Assembly: GCF_900182645.1 (NCBI RefSeq)
Contig: NZ_FXTA01000001.1
Location: 1,240,001 to 1,304,000 of the forward strand
Length of the DNA stretch: 64,000 nt
Reading direction: 5' to 3'
From: Flavobacterium resistens
GTDB taxonomy: Bacteria; Bacteroidota; Bacteroidia; Flavobacteriales; Flavobacteriaceae
A model generated the notes under the pieces. The model made no database searches, was not told the DNA's origin, and saw only the letters and a program-made list of their open reading frames with translations. The position numbers and the translations under genes are program-made. Of the stretch, positions 1-9,318 are shown piece by piece (position 1 is the stretch's first letter; every line of letters starts with the position of its first letter).

Positions 1-36
1 TTTACAGATAACATTTTACTTTTCACTTATATAAAA

Positions 37-3000
37 CTATTTACTGATAGACGAATTCGTTTTTGATTCTTCTAATTTAATCGCGCTCAATTCTCTTTTA
101 GCTTCTTCAACAACATCCGGATAATCTGTAAAATTATTGATTACGTTATCTAAAATGTAAGTTGCCTGATAACTGTCTTTTAATCCGTAGAAATTTTTCG
201 CCATTAAAACCAAGCCTTTCGCACCGTAATATTTGTAAGCCGAATAACTTTTTGCCAGTTTTTGAACAGCTACATTTGATGCGTCAAATTTTCCTTCTTT
301 GGTTTTAAAATAAGCATCATAATAAAGCGCTTCAGCTGCTAATTCTCCTTTTGATGTTGTTAAAAGTTTTGCATACGCCACTTTTGCCTTGTCTTCATTT
401 CCTGTCTGAATTGCAGCGCGGGCAACAATAATTTGGGCATCAGCTTTTACACCTGCATCAGCTTTTGGATTTTCTAAAACTTTCTCAGCCGAAACAACTG
501 AATTATCATAATCTTTTTTGTCATAATAACATTTCATCAAATTAGCTTGGGCGAAGTTTTTATTCTGAGGATAATCAGCACCATTTTCCAAACGTACCAA
601 AACCGGAATCGCTTTATCATAATCTTTAGCTTTTAGGTAAATCTGAGCCAATCTATTCAAAGCTTGTTCTGTAAATTCATTTCTTGGCTGATCAATTACA
701 TATTGATAATTTGCAACTGATTTCATTTCTAAACCATCGGCATAATACAATTGCGCTAAATAGAAATTAGCTTCTAAAGCATGCAAACCTGACGGAAATT
801 TGCTTACATAACCTGCAAAACCAGTAACTGCTGCTTTGCTGTTATTTTGAGTATATTGTTTGAAAGCAGCGTCGTATGTGTCATTATCCAATTCGGCATC
901 TGTAACCGAAACAAAATCTAATGTTTTAACCCAAGTTGCATATTCATCCACTTTTCCTGAATCAACATAAATCAATCTTGCTGTAGCAACGGCTTCTAAA
1001 GCTTCAGGCGTTTTTGGGAATTCTGCAGTTACTTTTTTGAATTTAGCCAAAGCCAATTCGTCGCGATCAGAATTGTAATAAATCAAACCTTGTTTCAAAA
1101 TTGATTTTGACGTAAACGAACCGTCTTTATATTCAGAAATCAACTGATCATAGGTTTTAATTGCCAAATCATTTTTCTTGTCGGCTACATAAGTATTTCC
1201 TAATTCAAACAAAACATCATCACGATATTCTGATTTTTTATACATTTTTAAGAAGTTGTTCAACTCGCTGATTTTTTGATCGTTTTTCGACATAAAACCA
1301 TACGATAATGCTTTTTGAAATTGTGCATAATCAGCATCAACTCCTTTTGCGTCAATTGCTTTTCCGTAGGCTTCCATAGCCTGCGAATATTTAGAATTCA
1401 CAAAACGGGAATCTCCCAAACGCAAATACGAGTCATTCAAACGTGATTTATCAGAAGGAGAATTATCAATCTGCGCCTGAAATGAAGTTGCAGCCTGATC
1501 ATAATCTTTCAGTTTGAAATAAGTGTAACCGATGTTGTAATTGATGTTTTTGTATTCTTCTGTCGATTTTGCAGCAGCTTGTCCGGCAAACTGTTTGTAA
1601 GTCAACAAAGCATTCTGAAAATCATCTGCAAGATATTCTGTTTCAGCTTTCCAGAAAGTGGCACGCGCTGTAAATTCAGGTGTTTTTTGCTCGCTGATAG
1701 CGCTTTTGAACATTTTTCCAGCTTCAGCATAATTCGATTCATTGTACAATTCTAATCCTCTGTAAAACAATACTTTTTGATAAGCTGCTTTATTTTCTGA
1801 AGTTCTGTTTTTTTCTAACAAAGTCAAAGCTTCTTTATAATTTTTTGTAGAAATATAAGAGTCGACTAATAATTTTTCAACCTCAGATTTACTAGAATTG
1901 TTTGGATATTTTTTTAAGAAATCAAGCAAAATTCCAGGAACAGTTTGATAAGCATTTCCGATATCATAACTTAATTTCGCGTAATTCAGTGCAGCATCTT
2001 CCTGAATCTGAGCATTAAATTCCATTTCCGAAGCATTTTTGAAAGCATTCAAAGCTTCTTGTTTTTTGCCTGTATTCAAATAACTTAAACCTAAATGATA
2101 ATACGCATTTTGTGCAACGAAATCTTTTCCTTCAATAATTTTGTTGAATTGAGAAATCGCTTTTTCGTAGTCTTTCTGTTCATAATACGCATAACCTAAT
2201 TGATAAAAATCGGTATTATTCCATTTTCCTTTTTTTCCTGCGTAAAGCTCTAAATATGGAATCGCTTTGTCGTATTGTTTTAAATTGAAATAACTTTCTC
2301 CAATGATTTTATTCAATTCTGATTTTTCCATTTCGTTTGATTTTGCCATCGCTTTTTGGCCCAAATCAATTGCTTTTTGGAAATTTCCTAATTTGAAATT
2401 CATATCAGCTTGATAATACGAAAGCTTTTCTTTGTACTTTTCTTCGCCCGAAACTTCATCAAAATATTTGGTTGCTTCTTTATAATCGTCGCCTTCATAA
2501 GCCATAAATCCTAAATAATATTTAGCTTGCGAACCAAATTCAGGAGAATTTACGACTTTATTGAAATAAGTTGTTGCTTCTTTTTTCTTTTTGGCATTGA
2601 AATAACTGTAACCTTTCTGAAAATTAAATTTATCAGAATCTGATTTGCTCATATAGCTTTCATCCACTTTGTCAAACCATTGCAACGCTTTTGGATAATT
2701 TCCCTGTTCGAAAAAATATTGTGCCACTTCAATATATGCCTGATTTTGTTTGGTACTCGTTGGATAATCATCCACAAATTTTTCCATCAACGCATCCGCA
2801 TTTGGCTGATTGGTTCTAATCGCGCAATTTGCGATATAGTAAGCACAATCTGATTTTACCTCTTCTGTTGGTGCCGTATTATTTTTTACATATTCAAAAA
2901 TATGTTGTGCCGATGCATATTGTTTGTCATTGTATAAAGCCACAGCTTTATCAAAATCCTTTAATTCGTAAGTATATATAGCTGATTTTTGTGCCGAAAC

Positions 3001-3054
3001 TGTGGTCGAAATAAGAATAATTTGGAGTAAAAAGAACCAGGAAAGTCTACGCAT
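37..3054 (-). CDS. Large secreted tetratricopeptide-repeat protein
   Basis: This is a 1005-residue protein with a clear signal peptide (hydrophobic residues about 5-20, then Ser-Ala-Gln). Almost the whole mature chain consists of TPR-like helical hairpins of about 34 residues with the usual Ala/Tyr/Phe spacing, for example YPKALQWFDKV, YKEATKYFDEV, YDKAIPYLELY and YEKAISQFNKI. No catalytic domain or transmembrane anchor is visible. Large periplasmic TPR proteins like this are common in Bacteroidetes and usually act as scaffolds for envelope complexes; the partner here is unknown. It is divergent from the FtsE-like gene. A TAnnTTTG element lies about 20 bases upstream of the start. Identification as a TPR protein is firm, its role is not. 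Confidence 0.9.
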   Translation of the reverse strand: MRRLSWFFLLQIILISTTVSAQKSAIYTYELKDFDKAVALYNDKQYASAQHIFEYVKNNTAPTEEVKSDCAYYIANCAIRTNQPNADALMEKFVDDYPTSTKQNQAYIEVAQYFFEQGNYPKALQWFDKVDESYMSKSDSDKFNFQKGYSYFNAKKKKEATTYFNKVVNSPEFGSQAKYYLGFMAYEGDDYKEATKYFDEVSGEEKYKEKLSYYQADMNFKLGNFQKAIDLGQKAMAKSNEMEKSELNKIIGESYFNLKQYDKAIPYLELYAGKKGKWNNTDFYQLGYAYYEQKDYEKAISQFNKIIEGKDFVAQNAYYHLGLSYLNTGKKQEALNAFKNASEMEFNAQIQEDAALNYAKLSYDIGNAYQTVPGILLDFLKKYPNNSSKSEVEKLLVDSYISTKNYKEALTLLEKNRTSENKAAYQKVLFYRGLELYNESNYAEAGKMFKSAISEQKTPEFTARATFWKAETEYLADDFQNALLTYKQFAGQAAAKSTEEYKNINYNIGYTYFKLKDYDQAATSFQAQIDNSPSDKSRLNDSYLRLGDSRFVNSKYSQAMEAYGKAIDAKGVDADYAQFQKALSYGFMSKNDQKISELNNFLKMYKKSEYRDDVLFELGNTYVADKKNDLAIKTYDQLISEYKDGSFTSKSILKQGLIYYNSDRDELALAKFKKVTAEFPKTPEALEAVATARLIYVDSGKVDEYATWVKTLDFVSVTDAELDNDTYDAAFKQYTQNNSKAAVTGFAGYVSKFPSGLHALEANFYLAQLYYADGLEMKSVANYQYVIDQPRNEFTEQALNRLAQIYLKAKDYDKAIPVLVRLENGADYPQNKNFAQANLMKCYYDKKDYDNSVVSAEKVLENPKADAGVKADAQIIVARAAIQTGNEDKAKVAYAKLLTTSKGELAAEALYYDAYFKTKEGKFDASNVAVQKLAKSYSAYKYYGAKGLVLMAKNFYGLKDSYQATYILDNVINNFTDYPDVVEEAKRELSAIKLEESKTNSSISK

Positions 3055-3362
3055 TTTAGTTTTATTTAGTATTCAAATTTATCATTTTATACCGTTTATA
3101 ACGAAACGTTTCCGGCTTTTATTATAAAAAAATCTTCAACATAGGATATTTTAGAACACAATAAAAAACGTTTTTTAATCCTATAAGTAATATAAGTAAT
3201 TATAAGCTAGGATGTTTTCGCAGATTAACTAAAATGAACTTACATTACTTATATGACGTAAATTTTCATTTCATTTTCTAGAATTTTTCTTAAGAAATGA
3301 TTGAAATTTATTTTGAATCCAATCGTTATCTTATTACTTTTACCAATCAAATCAATTTTATT
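3055..3362. other. Divergent intergenic region, no gene
   Basis: This 308-base AT-rich spacer separates the divergent TPR and FtsE-like genes. It holds the TPR promoter motif and an 11-bp perfect inverted repeat, ATATAAGTAAT at 3190-3200 and its complement at 3244-3254, separated by 43 bases. The arms could be a regulatory site or chance in AT-rich DNA. An in-frame upstream ATG for ftsE lies at 3297, but the 22 residues it would add do not resemble the family. Confidence 0.5.
3074..3081 (-). promoter_or_regulatory. Putative -7 element (TAAATTTG) of the TPR gene
   Basis: The minus strand reads TAAATTTG, matching the Bacteroidetes TAnnTTTG -7 consensus, about 20 bases before the start codon at 3054. 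No convincing -33 TTG is seen, so this is a motif match only. Confidence 0.4.
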
Positions 3363-4046
3363 ATGTCACAAACCGTACTATCTCTTAAAGAAGTCACTAT
3401 ATATCAAGAAGGAAGAAAAATTATATCTCATATTAATTTAGATGTTCAGCATGGTGAATTTATTTACATCATTGGAAAAACAGGTTCTGGAAAAAGTAGT
3501 TTCTTAAAAACTTTATATGCAGATTTGCCTTTAACTGAAGGTGAAGGTCACATTGTAGAATTTGATTTGGCAACTTTAAAAGAAAATGACATCCCATATT
3601 TGAGACGTAAAATTGGAATTGTGTTTCAGGATTTCAAATTGCTTCCGGACCGTTCTGTAAAAGACAATATGATTTTTGTTTTGAAAGCAACTGGATGGAC
3701 AGAAAAAGAAGCAATGGAGCACAAAATCGACGAGGTTTTGAATAAAGTTGGAATGAAAGACTTCTTAAACAAAATGCCGCACCAGCTTTCCGGAGGTGAA
3801 CAACAGCGTGTTGCGATTGCAAGAGCTTTGCTTAACGATCCAGAATTTATCCTGGCAGATGAACCAACAGGAAACCTTGATCCGCAAACAAGTTCTGAGG
3901 TTTTAGAAGTATTGAAAAACATCAATGCTAATGGTAAAACCGTTATCATGGCAACACACGATTATGCTTTATTGATGAAATTCCCATCAAAAACATTGAA
4001 ATGCGAGGATGAAAGAATCTTCGAAGTAGTGCAAAGAAGCGTGTAA
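3363..4046 (+). CDS. ftsE: FtsE-type ABC transporter ATP-binding protein
   Basis: This 227-residue ABC ATPase has Walker A GKTGSGKS at 38-45, Q-loop FQD at 88-90, signature LSGGEQQ at 142-148, Walker B ILADEP at 163-168 and H-loop ATHD at 197-200. Its length and compact form fit FtsE, the ATPase that pairs with the membrane protein FtsX to activate peptidoglycan hydrolases at division. I chose the ATG at 3363 because the protein from here starts like FtsE; the ATG at 3297 adds an unrelated hydrophobic stretch. No ftsX is adjacent, so the partner must be elsewhere. The stop codon overlaps the next start by one base, implying co-transcription with a glycosyltransferase. A LolD-type ATPase is the main alternative. 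Confidence 0.85.
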   Translation: MSQTVLSLKEVTIYQEGRKIISHINLDVQHGEFIYIIGKTGSGKSSFLKTLYADLPLTEGEGHIVEFDLATLKENDIPYLRRKIGIVFQDFKLLPDRSVKDNMIFVLKATGWTEKEAMEHKIDEVLNKVGMKDFLNKMPHQLSGGEQQRVAIARALLNDPEFILADEPTGNLDPQTSSEVLEVLKNINANGKTVIMATHDYALLMKFPSKTLKCEDERIFEVVQRSV

Positions 4047-4900
4047 TGCTTTCCATTTTAATTCCGGTTTTTAATTACAATGTTTTACCGCTCGTTAACG
4101 AACTAGTAAAACAATGCAATTTGCGTGGAATTACTTTTGAAATCCTTTGTCAGGACGACGCATCCAATTCAACAGAAAATATTCAAAATCAGGAAATTAT
4201 TTCTTTTTCAAATTGTTCATTTTTTATAAATGAAACCAATTTAGGAAGAGGAAAAAACATCAATTCGTTAGCTCAAAAAGCAAAATACAATTGGCTTTTA
4301 ATTTTAGACTGCGATACTTTTCCGACGGAAAATAATTTTATTCAAAACTATATTTCAACAATTACAGATTCTGAAAATATTTTTTTTGGCGGAATTATTT
4401 ATGAAGATAAAAAACCTGAAAAAGAGCAGCTTTTGCGTTGGATTTATGGCCAAAAAAGAGAAACTTCAGCTGTTTTAAGTTCAAACTTATTAATTAAAAA
4501 AGAAGTTTTTCTTCAGTTTCCATTTGATGAATCGATTACTAAATATGGCTATGAAGATTTACTATTTTTTGCTGTTTTGAAGAAAAACAGTTTCAAGATA
4601 AATCAAATTGAAAATCCAACTTTTCATTTAAATCTGGAAACTTCAGAAGTATTTTTAACCAAAACAAAAACAGCTTTAGAAAATTTGTTTTTTCTTTATA
4701 ATTCAAAGAAAATTTCTTCAGAAGAAAGTAAAATAATTAAATCTTTTGAGCTTCTTAAAAGCTTAAAATTAATTGGTTTTACAAGATTTCTTTTCAATAG
4801 AAATAGAAAAAGAATAGAATATAATTTACTTTCTGAAAATCCTTCGCTATTCTACTTTGATATTTATAAATTGGGATATTTTTGTTTTCTTAATTCCTGA
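4046..4900 (+). CDS. Family 2 glycosyltransferase
   Basis: This 284-residue protein starts with the GT-A fold signature of family 2 (LSILIPVFNY), has an early QDDAS segment at 36-40 that would bind the nucleotide, and a DCD metal-binding motif at 88-90. It probably transfers a sugar from a nucleotide donor at the cytoplasmic membrane. There is no transmembrane segment, though the C-terminal 60 residues are basic and aromatic and could sit on the membrane. It overlaps ftsE by one base (TAATG) and is the first gene of the polysaccharide region. A 28-bp-armed inverted repeat follows it. Donor and acceptor cannot be told from the sequence. Confidence 0.88.
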   Translation: MLSILIPVFNYNVLPLVNELVKQCNLRGITFEILCQDDASNSTENIQNQEIISFSNCSFFINETNLGRGKNINSLAQKAKYNWLLILDCDTFPTENNFIQNYISTITDSENIFFGGIIYEDKKPEKEQLLRWIYGQKRETSAVLSSNLLIKKEVFLQFPFDESITKYGYEDLLFFAVLKKNSFKINQIENPTFHLNLETSEVFLTKTKTALENLFFLYNSKKISSEESKIIKSFELLKSLKLIGFTRFLFNRNRKRIEYNLLSENPSLFYFDIYKLGYFCFLNS

Positions 4901-4923
4901 GTTTCCAAATAGCTACTCGCCTA

Positions 4924-5031
4924 GTTTGTCATTTCGAGGAACGAGAAATCTTCGCAAGTAACTCTACAAAGATTGGCGACATTCTGTATGGAGCTTCTCG
5001 TGGAGATTTCTCGTTCCTCGAAATGACAAAC
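4924..5031. repeat. Long inverted repeat (28-bp perfect arms) between convergent genes
   Basis: The arms at 4924-4951 and 5004-5031 are perfect reverse complements over 28 bases, with the core GTCATTTCGAGGAACGAGAA, around a 52-base spacer. It sits between two convergent glycosyltransferase genes. No open reading frame, transposase or target duplication is seen. It resembles the REP-like spacer elements that recur in flavobacterial genomes, and as RNA it would form a very stable hairpin that may stop transcription from both sides. Confidence 0.85.
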
Positions 5032-5036
5032 TGTAC

Positions 5037-6122
5037 TTATAATTTTTCTAGAAACTGCCTCCACTGCTCCATTATTTTATCCACGGAATACTTTTCAGAT
5101 GTTGCTTTTGCATTCGTTCCAAGTTTGAATCTTAATTCCTCATTTTCCATTAAAAAAGCAAATTTTTCAACATACATTTCAGAATCATTTTCCGGAATCA
5201 AAAAACCATTTTCGCCATTTTTTATAATTGTTTTTGGTCCAATTGGACAATCAAAAGCGATACATGGCAAACCAGAGGCCATCGCTTCTAGTAAAACCAT
5301 CGGAAAACCTTCTGATCTTGAAGTCATCGCATAAATTGAAGATTCTGAATATTTTTCTTCTATATTTTTTACAAAACCGAAGATATTTATATTCGAATCT
5401 AATTTTAAATCAGTAGTAATAATTTGTAGAGCATCAACTTCATCGGTATAAATATCAAGCGTCCAATCTGAATGTTTTTTGGTTATTTTTTTCCAAATAA
5501 TTAACAATCTAAATAAGCCTTTTTCATAAGAATTTCGGGCAATGGCAATTACTTTTTTATTTTTTAAATCCGCCGTTTTTTCTGTTTTAATCCAAGAAGG
5601 ATTCGGAATTACGATTGCATTTTTCGCTTTCCACTCGTTTCGGCTTTCCTCTGAAAGTGCTACAATTTTTGTGAATTTTCGAACACTAAAATCTTTAAAT
5701 CTGTATTTTATTTTCTGAATTGATTTTGAAATGAAGTCTGTTTTTTGAGCTTTTTCCTCAATAAATTTCGATCCATGAATTTCAAAAACAATCGGACTTT
5801 TTGTTTTGACAATAAACGGAAAAACAAAGGCTTTCAAACCATTGTCAGCAATTAAAATTATGTCTGGTTTGATTTCCTGAATCGCTTTATTTACTTGTTT
5901 TTGATAAGATTTTAAAAACTGAAAAACGTTTCCTTTTAAAGTCATATCATGAAAGATAACCTCAGAATTGAAGTCATAAAAAGGTAAATCTTTTTTTTCA
6001 TTTTGAGATAAAACGTGAACTTCGTACCCAAAATTTTCAACAAAATAATTCGCCTTAATCAACAAGACGCGCGCAACTCCACCGGCATTTTTTATTTTGG
6101 GAACAATATAAAGAAGTCTCAT
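5037..6122 (-). CDS. Family 4 glycosyltransferase
   Basis: This is a 361-residue GT-B enzyme. The N-terminal half has a donor-independent Rossmann fold starting RLLYIVPKIKNAGGVARV. The C-terminal half carries the GT4 signature around SRSEGFPMVLLEAMASGLP, with the two glutamates that contact the donor sugar nucleotide, then a GFLIP segment. It would add a sugar to a lipid-linked glycan on the cytoplasmic side. The start overlaps the stop of the FdtA-like gene by four bases, so the two are translationally coupled. Sugar specificity is unknown. Confidence 0.9.
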   Translation of the reverse strand: MRLLYIVPKIKNAGGVARVLLIKANYFVENFGYEVHVLSQNEKKDLPFYDFNSEVIFHDMTLKGNVFQFLKSYQKQVNKAIQEIKPDIILIADNGLKAFVFPFIVKTKSPIVFEIHGSKFIEEKAQKTDFISKSIQKIKYRFKDFSVRKFTKIVALSEESRNEWKAKNAIVIPNPSWIKTEKTADLKNKKVIAIARNSYEKGLFRLLIIWKKITKKHSDWTLDIYTDEVDALQIITTDLKLDSNINIFGFVKNIEEKYSESSIYAMTSRSEGFPMVLLEAMASGLPCIAFDCPIGPKTIIKNGENGFLIPENDSEMYVEKFAFLMENEELRFKLGTNAKATSEKYSVDKIMEQWRQFLEKL

Positions 6123-6523
6123 TTTTTGGAATTCAAAAATGTTTCATAATCCCGAATATAATCGGATTCTTCAAAAATATCTGAAGCCAAAACCAAACAA
6201 ATTGCGCCCGATGAAAAGTTTTCTAATTCACGCCAAATTCCTTTTGGCAAATGAAGTCCAACATTTGGCTTGTTCAGCAAATAGCTTTTTTTCTGACTTC
6301 CGTCATTTACTGTAACTACAAAACTTCCGCTTAAAGCAATCAAAACTTCGTGTTGTTCAATATGCGAGTGACCGCCGCGAAAAGCGCTGCTCGGTACATC
6401 AAAAAGATAGTAAACCCTTTTGAATTCAAATGGCAAAACACCATTTTGAATAAAGGCTAAATTTCCGCTTAAATCTTCAACTACGGGAATTTTTACTAAT
6501 TCTATATCTTGAATTGTTGTCAT
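6119..6523 (-). CDS. fdtA: FdtA/QdtA-type sugar 3,4-ketoisomerase (WxcM-like cupin)
   Basis: This 134-residue single-domain cupin has the family signature RGGHSHIEQHE, with histidines 52, 54 and 58, preceded by VYYLFDVP. These enzymes convert dTDP-4-keto-6-deoxy-glucose into the 3-keto sugar, the substrate for a PLP aminotransferase making Fuc3N or Qui3N. The FdtB-like aminotransferase at 10808-11899 in the same locus supports this role. The enzymes making dTDP-4-keto-6-deoxy-glucose (RmlA, RmlB) are not in the window. Whether the product is the galacto (FdtA) or gluco (QdtA) isomer cannot be decided from the sequence by eye. Confidence 0.8.
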   Translation of the reverse strand: MTTIQDIELVKIPVVEDLSGNLAFIQNGVLPFEFKRVYYLFDVPSSAFRGGHSHIEQHEVLIALSGSFVVTVNDGSQKKSYLLNKPNVGLHLPKGIWRELENFSSGAICLVLASDIFEESDYIRDYETFLNSKK

Positions 6524-6527
6524 ATTT

Positions 6528-7625
6528 TTAGTCTCGTTGCAACAAATTTAACCATTGATTTCCAATCTTTTCCAATAAAAAAGGCTCAATGCTTTTCAGT
6601 GCATTTTGTTTGCATTTTTGATACAAATCTTCATCTGAAATTAAAAGATTTAAAGCTTCTGTCAATTTTTTCCAATTCTGATTTTCAACCAAAATACCAT
6701 TTCCAAAAGTCGTAATCATATCTCGCGGCCCAAAATCGCAATCAAAAGAAACAACCGGAATTTCGCAGGCCAAAGCTTCTAAAATCACATTCGGAAAACC
6801 TTCATTTTTACTGCTCAAAACTAAAAATTTTGCTTTACTCAAATATTTAAACGGATTGCTTTGATATCCTAAAAGATGAACAAAATCCTGAATTTTATAA
6901 TCTGAAATTGTTTTTTGAAGTTTTGATTCGTCGCCATTTCCAAGAATAACCAAATGAATTTGTTTTTCTTTTAAATCAGAATTAGCATAACTTGAAATCA
7001 ATTTATCAAACTGTTTTATATCGTTTTCATATTGTCCGATAGCAATTATATAATCAAAATTCAAATGAACTTTTTCGTTTTGCTTTTCTTTAATTTCTTC
7101 AAAATTTACCGGATTATGAATCGTTACAACGTTTTGTAATTTATGTTTGTTCTCAATCAACGTTTTCATTTCCTCTGTAATTGCCACATTTGCAAAACAA
7201 TGATTGTACATTAATCTTGTCAGCCAGGAATTATTGGGCATATAATGATCAATCAAAAAACTATGAACGGTAAAAATAGTTTTGGCATTATAAACAAATC
7301 GGGCAAGTATAAGTTCCTGAATAATCTTGGTTCTGAAACGAAAATCAATAATAAAATCAAATTTATTTTGGTTCAAATAAGTTCTCAAAGCCTTTAAACG
7401 TTTGACTTTATTAAAAATTCCGTTACTTTCATTTTTCAGTAATCCGAGATTCACCAATTTCCCGGAATAAGGAAAACTGACTTCGTTCAAAACAATAATA
7501 ATGTCAACTTCAAATCCTTGTTTTTCAAAAAAAAGAGACAAATTTGCCATTACTTTGTCACTTCCGCCTCCGCTCAAACGGTAGCCAATTAAAGCAATTT
7601 TCTTTTTTTTGTGAGACAATATCAT
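6528..7625 (-). CDS. Family 4 glycosyltransferase
   Basis: This 365-residue GT-B enzyme begins with KKIALIGYRLSGGGSDKVMA, a typical GT4 acceptor-domain loop, and carries the C-terminal signature SSKNEGFPNVILEALACEIP followed by SFDCDFGPRDMI. It is four bases upstream of the fdtA-like gene on the same strand and probably heads that three-gene operon, as a TATATTTG element lies about 22 bases before the start. It is related to the 5037-6122 enzyme but clearly not a recent duplicate. Donor and linkage are unknown. Confidence 0.9.
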   Translation of the reverse strand: MILSHKKKKIALIGYRLSGGGSDKVMANLSLFFEKQGFEVDIIIVLNEVSFPYSGKLVNLGLLKNESNGIFNKVKRLKALRTYLNQNKFDFIIDFRFRTKIIQELILARFVYNAKTIFTVHSFLIDHYMPNNSWLTRLMYNHCFANVAITEEMKTLIENKHKLQNVVTIHNPVNFEEIKEKQNEKVHLNFDYIIAIGQYENDIKQFDKLISSYANSDLKEKQIHLVILGNGDESKLQKTISDYKIQDFVHLLGYQSNPFKYLSKAKFLVLSSKNEGFPNVILEALACEIPVVSFDCDFGPRDMITTFGNGILVENQNWKKLTEALNLLISDEDLYQKCKQNALKSIEPFLLEKIGNQWLNLLQRD

Positions 7626-7647
7626 TCGTGTTTTCTTATTTTCGTAT

Positions 7648-7655
7648 CAAATATA
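7648..7655 (-). promoter_or_regulatory. Putative -7 element (TATATTTG) for the GT4-fdtA-GT4 operon
   Basis: The minus strand reads TATATTTG, a full match to TAnnTTTG, ending about 22 bases before the start codon at 7625. It lies in the 45-base gap between this operon and the divergent GT2 gene at 7671. Confidence 0.45.
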
Positions 7656-7670
7656 ACTCTTTAAAACAAT

Positions 7671-8570
7671 ATGCAGAATAATTCATTAGTGACCATTATT
7701 TGCTTGTGCTACAACCATGAAAAATTTGTTGTAGAGAGTTTATTGTCTGCGCTGAACCAAGATTATTCTGCCATTGAAATAATTATTGTTGATGATTTTA
7801 GTGCGGACAATTCCAGAGATGTCATTAAAAACTTCCTTGTCAATTATCCTCAAATTCAGGTTATTGAAAATGAAATAAATTTAGGAAGCACAAAATCCTT
7901 TAATAAAGCATTGAAATTAGCCAAAGGCGATTTTATAATTGATTTGGCCTGCGATGATGTTTTACTTCCAAATTGCGTTTCATTACAATTGAAAACTTTT
8001 GCAGAAAGTAAATTTAAAAACTTGGGCGTAGTTTATGGAAACGTCGAATTAATAACCGAAAACGGAGTATTTGATTCTTATTATTTTCCAGTTGATTCAG
8101 ATAAAAAAGTGATCGAAAATCGAAAAACCGGAGATATTTATTTAAGCGTAATTTCAGGCGGAAACAGTATTTGTTCCGTTTCTTCGATGGTTAAAAAATC
8201 GGTTTTTGATGATTTAAATGGTTATGACGAAAATCTGGCTTATGAAGATTTAGACCTTTGGATTCGCGCTTCCCGCAAATATGAATTTGATTTTATTGAT
8301 GAAATTTTGATCAAAAAAAGAATTTCGGACAACTCTTTAGGAACTCATTTTTTTCTTAAAAAAGACGAAAGATCCAGGAAAATAAATTATTCTACTTATT
8401 TGATTATCAAAAAAGCAATTCGGTTAAACCAAACAAAAGAAGAACATAAAGCGATTTTGAAAAGAATACATTTTGAAATGATTTTGGCTTATAAAAATTC
8501 AAATTTTAAGTTGTTGTTGAAATATATTTTATTAGAAATTAAACAACGATTTAGAATTATTTTTAGTTGA
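7671..8570 (+). CDS. Family 2 glycosyltransferase
   Basis: This 299-residue GT-A enzyme opens with LVTIICLCYNHEKFVVESL and has IIIVDDFSADNS near residue 40 and CDD near residue 92, the diphosphate/metal-binding motif. A later segment, GYDENLAYEDLDLWIRAS, matches the ED catalytic-base region of family 2 enzymes. The only plus-strand gene inside the polysaccharide block, it is divergent from the GT4 gene and its stop lies one base from the stop of the convergent acyltransferase. Likely role is sugar addition to the lipid-linked repeat unit. Confidence 0.9.
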   Translation: MQNNSLVTIICLCYNHEKFVVESLLSALNQDYSAIEIIIVDDFSADNSRDVIKNFLVNYPQIQVIENEINLGSTKSFNKALKLAKGDFIIDLACDDVLLPNCVSLQLKTFAESKFKNLGVVYGNVELITENGVFDSYYFPVDSDKKVIENRKTGDIYLSVISGGNSICSVSSMVKKSVFDDLNGYDENLAYEDLDLWIRASRKYEFDFIDEILIKKRISDNSLGTHFFLKKDERSRKINYSTYLIIKKAIRLNQTKEEHKAILKRIHFEMILAYKNSNFKLLLKYILLEIKQRFRIIFS

Positions 8571-8571
8571 A

Positions 8572-9318
8572 TCAAATCGTCAAAAAATCATCTAGCTGTT
8601 GCTTTTCTCCTTCCCAATCACGCGAAATATTTGTTTTGATTAATTTGACGGGAATTCCGCCAATTAAAATATTATTTCCCCATGAAGTATAATCTTTATT
8701 ACAGAAAGAATTAGTCGCAATGGTACAAAAATCAGGTGTTTTGGTATTTTTCATAATCGAAATCCTGCTTCCGCTAAAATTATAGTTTCCTATAAAAATT
8801 GGCCCCGTTTTTTCCTGTTTTTCACCAGTATTTGTGTCGATTATATCGTGAAAATTCGTGTCCATAATCTGACTTTCAGCACCTAAACGAACATAATTTC
8901 CTAAAACAACTTTTTCAAGGCAAATTAATTTGGCGTTCGAAGCCATTGAAGACATATTTCCCAATTCGCAAACGGCATTTTCTCCCACGAAAAGAAAATA
9001 ATCTTTCCCGAATTGAAATTTTCCTTTGAAAATTAATTTTCCCTGAATATTGATTTCTGCAATTCCGCGATGAACAGTGTTCAATTCATAAGGCTGACCA
9101 AAACCAATCATGCCTCTTTTTATGTTTCCGTTAATTTGAATTTCTCCGGAAATTGAAGTGAATTTTACTCTTTTATAAAAGAAAACTGGAAGTTTTTTAG
9201 CGGTCGCAAAAGGAAACTTCTTAAAATTAAAATATAGTGTTTTAGTCCAGTTTACCGACCAGTAAAACTTGAGTTTGTGATAAAAAGTACGGCATTTTCT
9301 GTAACTGCTTTTAATCAT
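8572..9318 (-). CDS. Hexapeptide-repeat (left-handed beta-helix) acyltransferase
   Basis: About 248 residues. A basic N-terminal region is followed by imperfect hexapeptide turns of the left-handed beta-helix type (around LICLEKVVLGNYVRLGAESQIMD) and the DTNFHD segment seen in sugar O- or N-acetyltransferases, where the His is the catalytic base. It would acetylate a sugar of the surface polysaccharide; acetylation of dTDP-3-amino sugar (an FdtC-like role) is possible given the neighbours but not shown. I prefer the ATG at 9318, which overlaps the flippase end by eight bases; an upstream ATG at 9342 adds eight lysine-rich residues. Confidence 0.75.
   Translation of the reverse strand: MIKSSYRKCRTFYHKLKFYWSVNWTKTLYFNFKKFPFATAKKLPVFFYKRVKFTSISGEIQINGNIKRGMIGFGQPYELNTVHRGIAEINIQGKLIFKGKFQFGKDYFLFVGENAVCELGNMSSMASNAKLICLEKVVLGNYVRLGAESQIMDTNFHDIIDTNTGEKQEKTGPIFIGNYNFSGSRISIMKNTKTPDFCTIATNSFCNKDYTSWGNNILIGGIPVKLIKTNISRDWEGEKQQLDDFLTI

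Noticed and set aside
4924..5031. Insertion sequence remnant
   Set aside because: There is no transposase fragment and no target-site duplication; the element is only a 108-base inverted repeat.
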